Shown here one piece after another: positions 22,315 to 34,019 of a stretch of 64,000 nt of DNA. The notes beneath the pieces were generated by a model. The model did not search any database. It saw only the letters and a program-made list of their open reading frames with translations, and had not been told where the DNA came from. Source of the DNA: Rosellinia necatrix (taxonomy: Eukaryota; Ascomycota; Sordariomycetes; Xylariales; Xylariaceae). The stretch spans positions 5,766,001 to 5,830,000 of the forward strand of contig JAGYVD010000001.1 of NCBI GenBank assembly GCA_021209875.1, given 5' to 3'. Position numbers and translations under genes: made by a program. The first letter of the stretch is position 1. Each line of letters begins with the position of its first letter.

Positions 22315-24033
22315 CTCTGCGGCCCGATTGTCTTGGGTCGTAACACGTTGTTTGACGGCACGTCTTGTCTTACAACAACGGGCTGAGAAAGGCGAATGCG
22401 GGGCTTCAAATGACAGATTATATATAGGTACGTTCTTCAAACGCGCTGTCGACGGGTGCGATTCTATGTGTAGGATCAGTTCGGCTAAAACCCGCTAAGT
22501 GCGTAAGGCACCTGGGTAGGTAAGGGAGGCAACACGTCCTGCGTGCTTGTGCCAAAGGATCGCGATATCGCAGCTCAATGGACGACTGAAGGCGATTTCT
22601 TCTCAAATGGAGAAAATGAGCGTATAAAAGAGAGGAACAGGATATATTCAAACAATTAGAGAGAGAGCGGGAGGGAGAGACAGCACAAGAGGGAAATAGT
22701 CCACCGCCGGCAAAATTGACAACAGGAAACCAGAAGATGAACACTCAATCGGTCTGCTCATAAATCTTCTACCTATTCAAATATCGTCTACGGACTTTGT
22801 CCCACCACACCAGGTCGGACAAAGCCACACCACGAAGAGTCTGCTCTCCTTGATGCTGGCTCAAAAGACTCGGGTGCAGGGGCTCCCTGCGTCTTCTGCT
22901 TTGTCGACGGCTTCCCTCGTGGCCAAAAAGAAAAAAGGTTTCTTTCTCCTACCTACGTGGTAGACATGTGTCTTAGAGAAGCTGATATGGTTTCCAGAAA
23001 ACGCTCGTTGTGCTGGGGACAAAGGTCAGTTGGTAGGATGGACCGTTTTTCTCCGCATATGCGACATGGCCAGGTTGGCAATTGACAATCAAAAATCTGC
23101 TCAAGCAGGTTGGATACGGGCTAGAGAGACAAAGGGGCTACTCTCCACCGCGCGTCGGCCTCTTGTCCTGTCCTGCTAAGTGAGGGTTTGGTTGACCGTG
23201 GTCTAGTGGGAGCATAAACTCTCAATCCATGGTAATCGCACTGCACTTATTACTGCCAACACGTACTATACGGCAGTAACAACGTCAGCACCGGCGATAA
23301 CACTCAAAGGGAACCCTGAAGACAGGGGCGTCTTCAGCTCAAGGCATATCTATATCCCTAGCCGTTAGCTGGTTGGTCCATAAGCATATTGAACCCCGTT
23401 AGTTCGTTTCGTCTAGAGACCTACGTTATTACCAAGAGGATTTTAAGGCAACAAATATCACGGAAGGCTAATGAAAGAACTTGCTCGCACTCACTGACTA
23501 AGGCCGAACACATTTTCGGCCTTACACAATCATCATAGTACGAAACAGAATTAAGCAGAGTCCGGTCGGAATATCAAATGAGATTTTTACCAAGTTCAGT
23601 CAAAAGTGGGAATATAACAAGCTCCATTAAAACCAAGCAAGGCCTTAGGGTGGAAGTGAACGTGTTGTTTTACATATTGTTTGCGGACTAATCACAGGAG
23701 AACCTCCTAGCCTCTTTCTTCTAACTCGTCCTTTGCCGTCCCCAAACCTGCGTGCGCGCACCCAAGTTCCTAGCGTCGCCAGCACTGTCTCAATACACTC
23801 TCAACGCGAAGGGGGGGTTTTATCCGGTTACTGCGCTAGGTTTAGTTCGGAGATTGTTGACTAAAAAAAAAAAAAAAAAGGCAACAAAACAACAACCCAC
23901 GTGTCATAAACTCCACCACCCTAATTAACTTCCCTCCAAAGTTGTTATTTCAGCGATCACGCTTGCGACCACAAACATGAGGGTTCCCCCGCTCAACTTT
24001 AATCTGAACTCCATGAGAGCTACCATCAACTGG
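22315..24033. other. Intergenic region between Cys-rich protein and H2A.Z genes
   Basis: Holds the promoter side of the Cys-rich gene and the 3' flank of H2A.Z. A CT/GA-rich stretch at 22660-22685 and an A run at 23862-23879 are visible. No exon chain or RNA gene was recognised in these 1.7 kb. Confidence 0.6.
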
Positions 24034-25010
24034 CTAGGCCTCAATAGCCTTGCTCTTCTTCTTCTGTTCCACCTTCAGGAGCAAAGCACGGTTGATATGG
24101 GGTAGCACACCACCAAAAGCAATGGTGGCACGAATCAACGTATCAAGTTCCTCGTCGCCTCGAATAGCTAGCTGAAGATGGCGCGGGGTGATGCGCTTCA
24201 CCTTCAGATCCTTGGCAGCATTCTAAATGGTGTGTCAGCTTCGTGCAACGTGGGTGGCTGTTGTGGCGTGCCACAGGGTAGGAGGTCAAGAACAAGGCTA
24301 TGAGTCTTTGTGCAAAGCCCAAACAACCGTAGGGGGCAAGGGAAGTGTGACTCACGCCTGCAAGCTCTAGGACCTCGGCTGTCAAGTATTCGAGGACGGC
24401 AGTGACATATACGGCGGCCTTAGCGCCTACACGCATCTTGTTCTGGGTGTTTTGCTTCAAGAAACGCTTCACGCGGCCGCAAGGGAACTGTGAGCAGAAT
24501 AGGTTAGTGTGCAACTAGATCAATCAACATGATAATAAGTGTGAATACAGCATATTGCACGAAGGAGCAAGCATCAAAGTGATGAACGCAATCTAGTGCG
24601 TGCACCGATTCTAAGGATGGAAGACCCTAAAAACAGTCCCGTGGCACAAGATCTCTTCATGAAGATGTAACGCGGCTCGCTGCGTGCAGGGAGGAACGAG
24701 GACAGACAACGGCACGGCGTAATTGATGGGGCAGCTTGGGAGTGCCTGATTGTCGCTGTTTCTGAATTGCGCGGTTCGTGTCTTGTGCGTGACTTGAGGG
24801 AGGGGCAAGTGGGTGATTCGGAAGGCGTTCGATCGACAACGACGACGAGGCCGTCATGATTGGGTTGTCCCACATCGTGGGTGGAAATGAATATCATCTT
24901 ACCTGAAGGCCAGCACGAGCAGAATGGCTTTGCTGCTTCTTGGGTCCGTCAACGGCTGTCTTTCCACCCGAACTCTTGCCGCCGGACGATTTGCCTTTTC
25001 CACCGGCCAT
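24034..25010 (-). CDS. Histone variant H2A.Z
   Basis: The H2A.Z variant replaces H2A in nucleosomes near promoters and other special chromatin, deposited by SWR1-type remodellers. Exons 25010-24903, 24487-24356 and 24222-24034 give 142 residues, the normal length for filamentous fungi. The N-terminal tail is Gly/Lys/Ser-rich ([11 protein letters not shown]) with many acetylatable lysines. The histone fold begins [21 protein letters not shown]2A.Z-specific features are the longer loop [20 protein letters not shown], the acidic-patch region [20 protein letters not shown] and the C-terminus [16 protein letters not shown]. Splice junctions fall after codons 36 and 80, both at phase 0. Intron 1 is 415 bp and intron 2 is 133 bp, clearly longer than other introns in the window. 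There is no TTKS-type canonical H2A ending and no SQ motif of H2A.X. Confidence 0.98.
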
Positions 25011-25677
25011 TGTTGACTATGGGTACAGGTAGAGGATATTGGTTGGGGCGACGGGTTGGGATCAGAGGGACTGATGGGTGGATTGATTGATAAAGTCTGT
25101 AAATAATCTCGGGGGTATTGTCGCGACTGTAGTGATATGTGGCAGGCTGGCGCTGGCTTAAATTTAAGGTTGTTGTGAGTGGTAGCTCGTCGTGGATGTT
25201 GTTGAGAATGTTTGCGCGTCGGGATGCGGCGAAAAATGTTTGTTGTGGTGTTTAGATGGGAGGCATCAAAGCTGTTGTTTCCCCAAAGCTGGAAAATGGA
25301 GAGGCGGCGCAAAAATTGCGTACCTAAGGTAGGCAGGTGTAGGTAGGGATGCCGTACCACCTACCTAGGTAGATACCTAGAAGGTTGGTGCTATGTGCTT
25401 TGGTAGTGTATCTGGGCTATACGTGTACCTATTGCTATAGCCAGCAAAGACAGCACTAGGTACCAAGCATGTTCGGCGAGTCGACCACAGCGAGAGTTAG
25501 GTCAGGGAGTACCTAGGCAGGTGCCCAGGTGGTGTAGGTAGGGTAGCGTTGTACTTAGGCCGTTGAGAATTGCCTAGCTAGAGCACCTAGCAGCACCTAG
25601 CATGACGGGAAGGGGGCGATTAGTGGGTACCACCTACCTACCTGAAGTACTCACCTCTGCTGCTGCTTAGCCTGTAG

Positions 25678-25929
25678 TTATGCCCAATAGACAGGAATGA
25701 TAACCCCGCAGTACAGTAGTAGGAGAGTGACTAAGTACCGATCCACTAGACCGTATTCGGTCTTTGGACGGTAGAACTCCGGGCTTATGAAGCCGAATCT
25801 GAGGGAGGCATACAATGGCTGGATGATACTCCTGAGGAGGGCCATAACCCAGGCACCAGCTCTTGAAAGCTTCTGAAAGCCGATGATAATGAATGGAAAC
25901 AATGGACTTACATCACGGACTCTCTTCAT
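25678..25929 (-). CDS. Possible small membrane protein (uncertain)
   Basis: An 83-codon frame with a C-terminal hydrophobic helix (YLVTLLLLYCGVIIPVYW) just before its stop, a second hydrophobic stretch near residues 8-19, and a middle part (LRFGFISPEFYRPKTEYG) that looks more protein-like than most chance frames. A perfect GTAAGT donor and a TTTCAG acceptor lie inside the frame (39 bp apart, too short for a normal intron). No family is recognised, and an upstream exon cannot be joined without a stop. Confidence 0.2.
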   Translation of the reverse strand: MKRVRDVSPLFPFIIIGFQKLSRAGAWVMALLRSIIQPLYASLRFGFISPEFYRPKTEYGLVDRYLVTLLLLYCGVIIPVYWA

Positions 25930-26299
25930 TTGCGCTCGGATACTCAGAGGGGGCAGGCTGAGTCACCGTGCCATGAGCACCAACAGACATGACGACAGAT
26001 GCCATACCTAGCCGGTGCCGTTATGCCTTAGCCTTTGCCTCCAGCAAGTCTAGCGGTCATTTCCCGCTGTTCCGGAGGCAAGGTACATTGTTCCGGCCAA
26101 GCCAAGCCAGGTTTGGCATTGTCGGGCCAAATAGAGAGATAATGACACCGAAGGCATGAGTCTGGTGTTGTGGTTGTCGCCGCGACGATCAAGTCGTCAA
26201 GTGACCACCCAAAACCTAGAGGGCGGGCCGTGCCACGGATGGGATAGGGCTGTGGCTGGTACTGGGTATGCTCTGCCACATTGTGACAGGCAACACCTC

Positions 26300-26385
26300 C
26301 CCGAGGAGTAAGTACCTACCCAGCTGGGTAGGTAGTGTATGTAGGTACCTACCTAGGTACTTAGGTAGGTAGGTAGCCACATATT
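26300..26385. repeat. Cluster of CCTAGGTAGG-type palindromic motifs
   Basis: Dense overlapping GGTAGGTA, GGTACCTACC and CCTAGGTACTTAGG units, partly self-complementary. Similar clusters occur at 25321-25380 and 33568-33635, and single copies across the non-coding part of the window. Confidence 0.8.
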
Positions 26386-27599
26386 TAGGCCACCTAGTTA
26401 CAGTAACATACCTGCTTCATGCAAGGCAGGCGGTAACTATGGTGTACCCATGGATGTTTGACGAGTAGCGCCAACTGATAAGAAGATAAGTCGGTTCCAA
26501 GGTTGTGGCCTTAGTAGACCCACTGGTCTATCTACACATGTATCTTTATAGTGTATGTCGAGAATCTGGGGTAGCAACCGATGCACTTCTTTTGCGCTAC
26601 AATACGTCATATGTAATTTGTCGATCTTCCTGAATCAATTGAACTCTCTACTGACTTGGGAGGTATTTTGTATCATCTGCGCATATCAGTACCCAAGTTA
26701 GCAATATTTTAGTTTGCCTCATTAGACTACACAGGCCGTAAGTGATTAGGTAGGGGATATCACGCCGCTACCTAGAGATAGCGAAAGAATTGGTGCAGTG
26801 GCAGTTGACCCATAGCAAAATACCCCCCAAAAAGGCCTCCACACTTACATCTGCTGACAGCAAACATCATAACATGTGATAGAGTCATACAATTTTTCTT
26901 TGCAAGCTACCAAAATTCCATCTTGAGATTCGTGATTTCATGCATGCTACAGAACTCAACTGCAATACTTAAAATGCATTGATGCTTCACGTGCTGCTCC
27001 AATCTACAGATACTTACCACATCCCATAGCAACAAACGATGATGGAATATTATCAATTAATAAGCACAAGAAGAAGCTACCACTCTTCTGCAGTCTTATG
27101 GTCACAACGTCTCATAAACCACGGGATTTTATGCAACCGTTGTTCATCTTATCAGGAGACCGGCCCTATCCTATCCAGCCTTGGGATTTATAAGGTAGAG
27201 GGTAGGCTTTCCCTATCCCCTTCCTTCCATACATATCCAATCATCCATACACCAAGAACATATGTAGAACATATGTGCATGCCTAGTAGTTATTCGCGTT
27301 TATGGCCCACCTAGATCGTGGTGCAAAACCCATAATAGAACTTTATATTGTACTTTACGCAGTACATATTTATTATTTTATTGAGCCCTTATTCGCTCGG
27401 AACACGGTATTAAAATAGGCAACCGCGTTCCTGGTGGTTTTGATAGTGTGTCGCTGATTGTTATCTCATGTCATGTATAGTTTTAATAATACCTCGTCAG
27501 TGTACGAAATCTATTGACTCGTCCAACTCTCATCTCCGCCCCCCCTCCATTTTCCTTTTCTCTCGGAAATGATGTCCGTTACACTCTCCTCGGTAGACT

Positions 27600-28180
27600 T
27601 AATAGCGCACGAGGGTGGTATCCGCGCAGATGAGCAACTGGCCCTTTAACTACCACGTCCACCTCAACGGGACGCGGCCATAATGATCTAGCCCTTACTA
27701 TAGTCTCAGGCCAGCGCTTGCCACCAACAACCTGGCCAACCCAACCAGCAGCGGGCCCCATCCGATCTTACAGGGCGGCTTATTCGTCGAGCTGGATGCG
27801 AGCTAGCCCAGCTCCCGTCCAACTTGCCGGGCTCGGCTGTGTGGATCTAGGCATGGTACCTGCCGGGCCGTGCCGCGGGCGGCACCTACGCCCGTTACCA
27901 CGACGAGCCGCCGGAGACGGCGAATGAGTTTGCGCCGTGCGCCGCCAATTACGATATTGGTCGTCTAGGCCCCTGGTATTAGCTCCTCTGCTACACCTAC
28001 CGCGTGCTGATGTCCGCGGGCCTCCCGGGTTGCGAGTCCGTCTGCAGCGGGATGGTGGTGGCTGCTGCTATCTATCACGGGGGTGTGATATCGGGGCTTC
28101 GCAAAACACGCAGTTCCCCCCTTCGAGCATGCTAACATGGTCGGGCGGTGATCTTGCAATGTCGGTTTATGCTGCTTGAA
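27600..28180. other. GC-rich patch with interrupted open frames, possible gene relic
   Basis: This stretch is more GC-rich than its surroundings. On the plus strand one frame gives a Pro/Asn-rich segment (LANPTSSGPHPILQGGLF) that ends in a stop. Another frame gives YHDEPPETANEFAPCAANYD and, after a stop, CYTYRVLMSAGLPGCESVC. The even spacing of Cys suggests remains of a secreted protein, but no family was identified. It could also be chance. Confidence 0.15.
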
Positions 28181-31100
28181 AATTCCGCTAGGTATGGTGG
28201 CACGCAGAGCGATGGTAGTTTCTATGAAATGCACCCCATTTTATAGGGGCGGCGGAGAGGTACTAGGGGGCTTTGATGTTCTGGTTTATTGGTTATACTG
28301 CTTACGCATACTAAAGACCGCGATGACTATAATTGCCTAGGTGGAAGGGGGGATACATTCAATTGAGAAATTGCTGGACGCGTGTGACTATACTCGATGT
28401 CGTTCATTCCTCGCTGTCTCCCTCCTTTACACGCTTCAGACTTCGCGATAGCTTATCCCCATCAAAGGTGTCTGCCGTCATTCCATGTGAGAGCTCGCAG
28501 CCCCGTTGATAGAAAGGCAAAACAAACATTATTACTAGTAACCCATACGGAATCCTTTTTCTGGTGGAGCTTCGTTCGCATACTTTGGTACCCCCCACGC
28601 CACGTCTTCATCAAATAGCTTGATAGAGTATCGCTGAGTAACAGAGGCTTTATATGGGCGCAGCCTATGAGAGCCCACTATCGGGCTTCTCATGGGTAGG
28701 TAGATGCCCGTAAGCGTGGAGATCTGAGACAAACATATATGTATGTAAGAGAGGCGTCCACGAAGCTGCTTGTACCCGTTGTGGCCGGACGCCAAACGCG
28801 GATGGTTGTCCGTACTATTTTGGACTTGCATCAGGACGGCTTTTGTCCGCCTGGGCGCATATTATGGCCCATGCATTCGTTGACTGAGCCCACCACCTAT
28901 AGAGTCGGGAGAGCGAGCTTTGAACTTTCTGTGGCTTTCATATACCGAGGTGAAACTAGAATTGAACATGCGAATGAATCCTCATGATAGTTATAGTAAT
29001 ATGAGGCCGGCTAATGTCTTGATCAGGCAAGTAGCCAGGCAGACCGTCTCTCCCTAGCAGAATAAACCATATGAATTGCATGGATGAGGGCAGATCTCGG
29101 CGCATAGAAGCTCATGTCTCTGTTAGGGCTCGCATTAGTGCGTCATTGCTCTCTCCGAAACCTGGCTCACCCCTTGGAGGGCTTACCCATCCCACCTACG
29201 GAGAGGCGTGAAGCGAATCAGCTGACGGGCTGAGACAAAACTGGGACCATGCCGATTGGAAGATCCAGTTTGGCAGGTTGCGAGGCGTGGTGACACCTCG
29301 GCCAACGTCCCCGTCCCGAGATCATGGGATGGGCGGCACACGCGCGGGCGGCGGGATCTACTGTAGACAATCGGCACCGCATGACATTAGCGCGTAGGCA
29401 CGACACTGAATTAGGCCGTTCGACAAGCGGCCGACTGGATGTTCCAAGTCCCACACCCAGGCGAGCCCGTTTCTTCAGTCGGCGCGGCTAGTCTCTACCC
29501 AGACCGTCTGGTAGGGCGAACTGCGGATTGGTATGACGAGCACTAACAAGACGACTCGACTCGGGCCGATCAGGATCTACATCCCGCCGTGGCCATGCTC
29601 GGTGTGATCAGTATCACTCATTCTGTTTGTGGGTTAACGAGATGAGACCCGGACAGGCGAAGACGAGGCACGGAGAGGAAAGGGAACGAACGGTGGGAGG
29701 ACGGCTCCTTCCCTTGGGCGCGGAACTTGATTAGGGCCCCCTCCTTCAGCTCCTCCGCCTCAATGCCGCGGTCGGCACGTCAGGGCCATCGCATCCATCA
29801 TGGGCGAATCTTAGCACCCCCTTCGAGAAGGGCGCTTGTCGACTTCTCTGGTGGTTCCGAATAGGGGTTCTTCATTTTAAGTCCAGTCCGGCGAGTGGGT
29901 TTGCTTACGTTGCTGGGCTTAGCAACATACACTACCTCCCGAATCGCCAAATCCAATAAAAAAACGAGTTCTAGAATATTCAACTTGATTGGATCTTGCA
30001 ACGGCGCTTCTTCGTCTAATGAAGACTCGTCATTTCAATTGAATTTGAAGGTCCACAACTGTTTCTGGGGAGGCTCACATCTCTCCTGTGTAAGTAGTGT
30101 AGTGCAGTCAGGTCTCTCATGGAGGTTGATAATCTTGGAGTGTTCAGGGGCCATTGTACCTTTTTTTTTTTTTTTTTCCTCTTGTGAAATAATACCAAAT
30201 AAGGTTCCTGGATGTACATACACTACATAAGTCCGATGCAAGTTGATCATTTTAGCGCGATTCAACTTTGATCGGTACCTACTATCTTAACCCACCATGG
30301 TTAGCACAGTACCTATGGTGATGTTACTCTCGGCAAATATATTAGTTGCGCCATATTTTGTCTGGGAACGGCTAGTCACCCATTAGGATGCAAATTTGAA
30401 GTTGAAAACCGTCGTCACGTGGTCGTGGATGTTATGAACCCTCTGTCTCATAGAGGGCTAGTTATATGCGGCAAAGTGCAACGTAGTTGTATTACGCACT
30501 GCTGGGTCGGCCTTCTCTTGGCTGAGGCAGCTGGGTTGTATTTCCGATCCAACACACATGGGTTGGCCGTGACTCCCATGTCACCCCCAGAGGGTTGAAC
30601 CGAATGTTCACATCCGTGCGTGCGGCGATATGTAACCGACTGTGTGGTTGAGCCTTTTTCTTTTCTTGTCATGTTTTTCCTTTTATTTATTTATTTAAAT
30701 TTTTTTTTTCGCCTCACAAACACCCATGTTGTATACAACAAGGTGGGCTTGCGACGGCATCGTTATTTTAGTCTGTCGGGAGTAATTCCAAGCTCAGATG
30801 AGTGACACGGTTTATTTTGGGCTTCTGAGACAATTTTGAATTGATGTTTTCTCGTCCCACAGACCTACGCACATGTTGATCGGATGGTTCTCGCGCTGGT
30901 CGAAATCTTACAACCGCTTTCCAACGCCAAAACCAAGGGTTAACGTTGGTGGACTGAGTTCGGACAGTCTCGGGGGAAAGAGAGGCGACAGGGCTAGCGG
31001 GAGCGCAATCTCATGCTCTATGGACATAGAATGTCGTGGTGATATAGATAGTTCTCGAATCTCATGCTTCAATATAAGCAGCAGAGTGGATGACGACATG

Positions 31101-31349
31101 AGGTGATTTCACATGTTTCAGGTAGTAGGTTTCGACTGTATTGTGATTGGCTGGCTTCTTGTTTACTTATTGCCTCTGGAATGCGCTGTGTTGGATCATT
31201 GGTACGCTTGGTATCTCTCGACTATACTATGCAATACCATATCTCATCATAACGGGTGTGGTGCCTAGGCAACATGACGTGATCATCCACCCACCATGAC
31301 AACCGAGTTTCTGAGGCGTTTATTTACAGTCTACACTAGGTAGGCGGGT

Positions 31350-31442
31350 AATGCGGAATAAGAAAGAAAAGTAGGAGAAATGGGATATCGAAGAAGTCGG
31401 AAAGAAGAAAAAGAAGAAAATAAAAAGCAAAAAAAGGAGACA
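31350..31442. repeat. Purine-rich tract (GAAA/AAGAAG)
   Basis: The plus strand is almost wholly A/G for about 90 bp, with repeated AAGAAG and GAAAA units. No coding frame uses it. Confidence 0.7.
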
Positions 31443-32199
31443 CACCATAATACAGAGAGGATATAGATAGAAAGGGTTGTGGTTTAACTACATGTAGAGT
31501 ATGATATCGATGTGCTCGGTGAAGGTAACTCTATGTAGCATACAGTGTCAGTTGAGAGCTTTGAGCTTTCGGTAAGCTGGCTGCTCGATCATGCAGGGGC
31601 TCGTGGGAAGTCGACAGGTTCCACAACCCTGGGGCTTCAGGTGATGTTGACCCACTGGATACACTATGTGCCTCTCTCATACAGTGCTTCCAGCTCTATG
31701 CACCGTCAAGGACCAGAGGTTCCTTACACCTCCCTAGCCCTAGACTTTTCCCTCCTTCTCGTAAAGTGAGAACACAAGACTACCTATCGTTACACATGGT
31801 GATGATGCGATGAGTGAAGCTGGATCCCGCCGACCTCGACGAACCTATAAGTCTCAGTATAAAAATTAGCTAAGTAATGAACTATGTATACGTGATTACC
31901 CGGCTCAAGCATTCTACACTGCAGTAGCTATTTACAATGTGTGGTAGTATCCCGTCAAGCTGGGACAACGTAACCTTTGACAGAACAGCTTTCCGGGGGG
32001 TGCCATTCCAAGGTACATACGCGCCAATTTAGACTAATATACCCAAGTTAATCTTACAAGTCGCGGACAAGTCATGGAGCTTTTCGATCTACCTTTCACC
32101 TTATCCTCTCCTGGCAGCAGCTCTCGTCAGCCACCAGACCACTTAAATAAGTAGCCGAGACGGACTGTCTAGAGGCATTTATAATATCCACTTCTACGC

Positions 32200-32238
32200 A
32201 ACAGCAACAACAGCAACAACAATAACAACAGCAACAAG
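32200..32238. repeat. (CAA/CAG)n microsatellite
   Basis: Alternating CAACAG and CAACAACAA units with one TAA interruption. The minus strand reads as a poly-Cys frame, which is not credible as protein. Confidence 0.85.
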
Positions 32239-33567
32239 TAACTAGAGTAACTATAACCAGGAGGTAAGGGGAGGCATGACTTATCAACTTGGGAACCCCC
32301 AGACTAGATCCTGTGGCGGCTCTACCCTAGACCTTAGATGGCTCTCCCCGATTCCTCTGGTCAGGGTAGTTAGCGCAACCGGCCTAACCTAGAAGATTGT
32401 ATAGTGCAGGTGTATTGTCCCGGCTTTTCCTCCCGGCCAACACTAACAATACACTACCTAGTACCTGGCAGTTATCCCTCACTGCACTAGAGTCTCTCCA
32501 CTCTAGACTCAACAGGGCATCCGGGCCCCCTTTCATCCAGTGCCTCACCGACAGTGACAGCGTTTCTCGCGTGGCGGTCCGAGCCCCTCCTGGTGGTTCT
32601 GGCCCGAGGGCAAAGGAGTCCTGCTTGGTAACCTATGTACGCTATCTAGTTACCTCCTGTACACTAGGAGCGTGTGACTCGATGGTCTGTCCATAACCCC
32701 CAGCGGACGGCACTCCCTGTCGAGGTCATCCGAATGACAGGTGCAAGACGGAATCCGATTTGCCAGCAATAAGAGAGCCAGGTCCCTCCCGTTGCCTTGC
32801 CACCCTCACCTACCTCGCAAGTATTATCTAGGCAACATAAGTACTGTGTAGGCAGAGGTGGGCTGCTTGGTGATGCCATTACTCATTCTTTGCCAACCTG
32901 TCCTATCAGTGCAACTACGCACCTACAAATCTACAAATCTATACGTCGCTCGGGAGGGGGGAACGCCTGTTGGCGCCGAACCTGCCTATCAACTGCTCGA
33001 GTGTCCCGCGGACGGAATCTGTTGGACGTTGGCAGTCAGCCCATGGTAATTATTGTAGCTGACGTCTAACGCACCGCCTCAACCAGCAACCCTGGGACAA
33101 AATGGACAGGGATGTGCAATCGCCAACCGTCGCCACACAATCTCGATACTGACATATCGAGTTATCTGAACGTGGAGATATCTCGGCAGGCCTGTGTCTG
33201 GGTACAGTATATATATCTACCCTGTGCATATAATCACAAATCCCCGGTCAATTGGCCTGCACCAGCTGAGTTGAAGGGTGAACAAAAAGTCGCCATTGTA
33301 TTACATGTACATGACCTCTTGCGTTTTTGCATACAAGGACCAGAGTGTCACGGTAGACATCGTCTGCGTCTCTGGTATATTGTATATTTCACATGTCTCA
33401 GTATTTGAGCCTACCTATTTCGTAGCTTGGTGTCGAGTTTGCGTGCGACTTAACGTGATAGGTCCAGGAGGATCTGGGTTTGGTATATTGTGCTCTTCTT
33501 CAAGTACTGGATGAAATAGGTACTTCTGTTGTGGTGAGACCGGATTGCTCTGCGATGCCCAAGTCTA

Positions 33568-33640
33568 AGTACCTACCTACCTACCTACCTCTGCCTGCCT
33601 ACATACCTGCCTACCTACCTACCTACACTAGGTAGGTAGT
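33568..33640. repeat. (CCTA)n repeat cluster
   Basis: Four perfect CCTA units, then degenerate CTGCCTGCCTACATACCTG, then CCTA units again and the inverse AGGTAGGTAG, so the end is self-complementary. It belongs to the CCTAGG motif family seen elsewhere in this window. Confidence 0.85.
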
Positions 33641-33654
33641 GTACAAGCACAGAC

Positions 33655-33870
33655 CCACCGATGAAAAGGAGACCAAATAGGGAGGGCCAGGGGGGAAAAG
33701 CGAGAGGAAAGGGCGGGGGACAAAATAGTAATAATGATAATGATAATAATAAATAAGAAGAGAGAAAATAGTTGAAAAATACGAAGAGAAGAGCTGAGAA
33801 GAAGTGAGAAGAAGGAGAGTGGGAAGAGAAGAAAAGGAAACAGAAGAAGAAAAAAAGGCAGTCGCATAAG
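33655..33870. repeat. Long purine-rich strand segment
   Basis: About 215 bp in which the plus strand is nearly all purine plus a TAATGATAATGA run (33728-33754). The overlapping minus-strand frames (Phe/Ser/Leu-rich) are a consequence of it and were not accepted as genes. Such tracts can form triplexes or act as poly(dA:dT)-like promoter elements. Confidence 0.7.
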
Positions 33871-34019
33871 ACCATACCGGCCCATGGTACGGCACACAGC
33901 ATAACGTGCATTATCCCCATCCCAAGGGTCTGCATCCAGGCTAAGCTCAGGTAACTCTAGTGCAGACTGTACAGTACCTGAGGTACCTGCTCCCATCGCA
34001 GCACCTAGATTAGGTACTA

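Larger units (their letters stand above)
25011..34019. other. Nine-kilobase gene-poor interval
   Basis: No gene could be supported. The first 1.5 kb and 26.3 kb contain many CCTACCTAGGTAGG-like motifs. Further on lie a GC-rich patch at about 27.6-28.2 kb with partially open frames, a T-run at 30161-30177, purine-rich tracts, a CAA/CAG microsatellite at 32200-32238 and a CCTA cluster at 33568-33635. Open frames of 60-111 codons are scattered on both strands without recognisable motifs. Some could be parts of undetected genes. Confidence 0.5.

Noticed and set aside
24034..25010. Canonical histone H2A
   Set aside because: The longer L1/acidic-patch sequence and the C-terminus ending [16 protein letters not shown] are those of H2A.Z; canonical H2A lacks them.
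33615..33996. Three minus-strand frames of 90-122 codons rich in Phe, Leu and Ser
   Set aside because: They are translations of the purine-rich tract; composition alone explains them.
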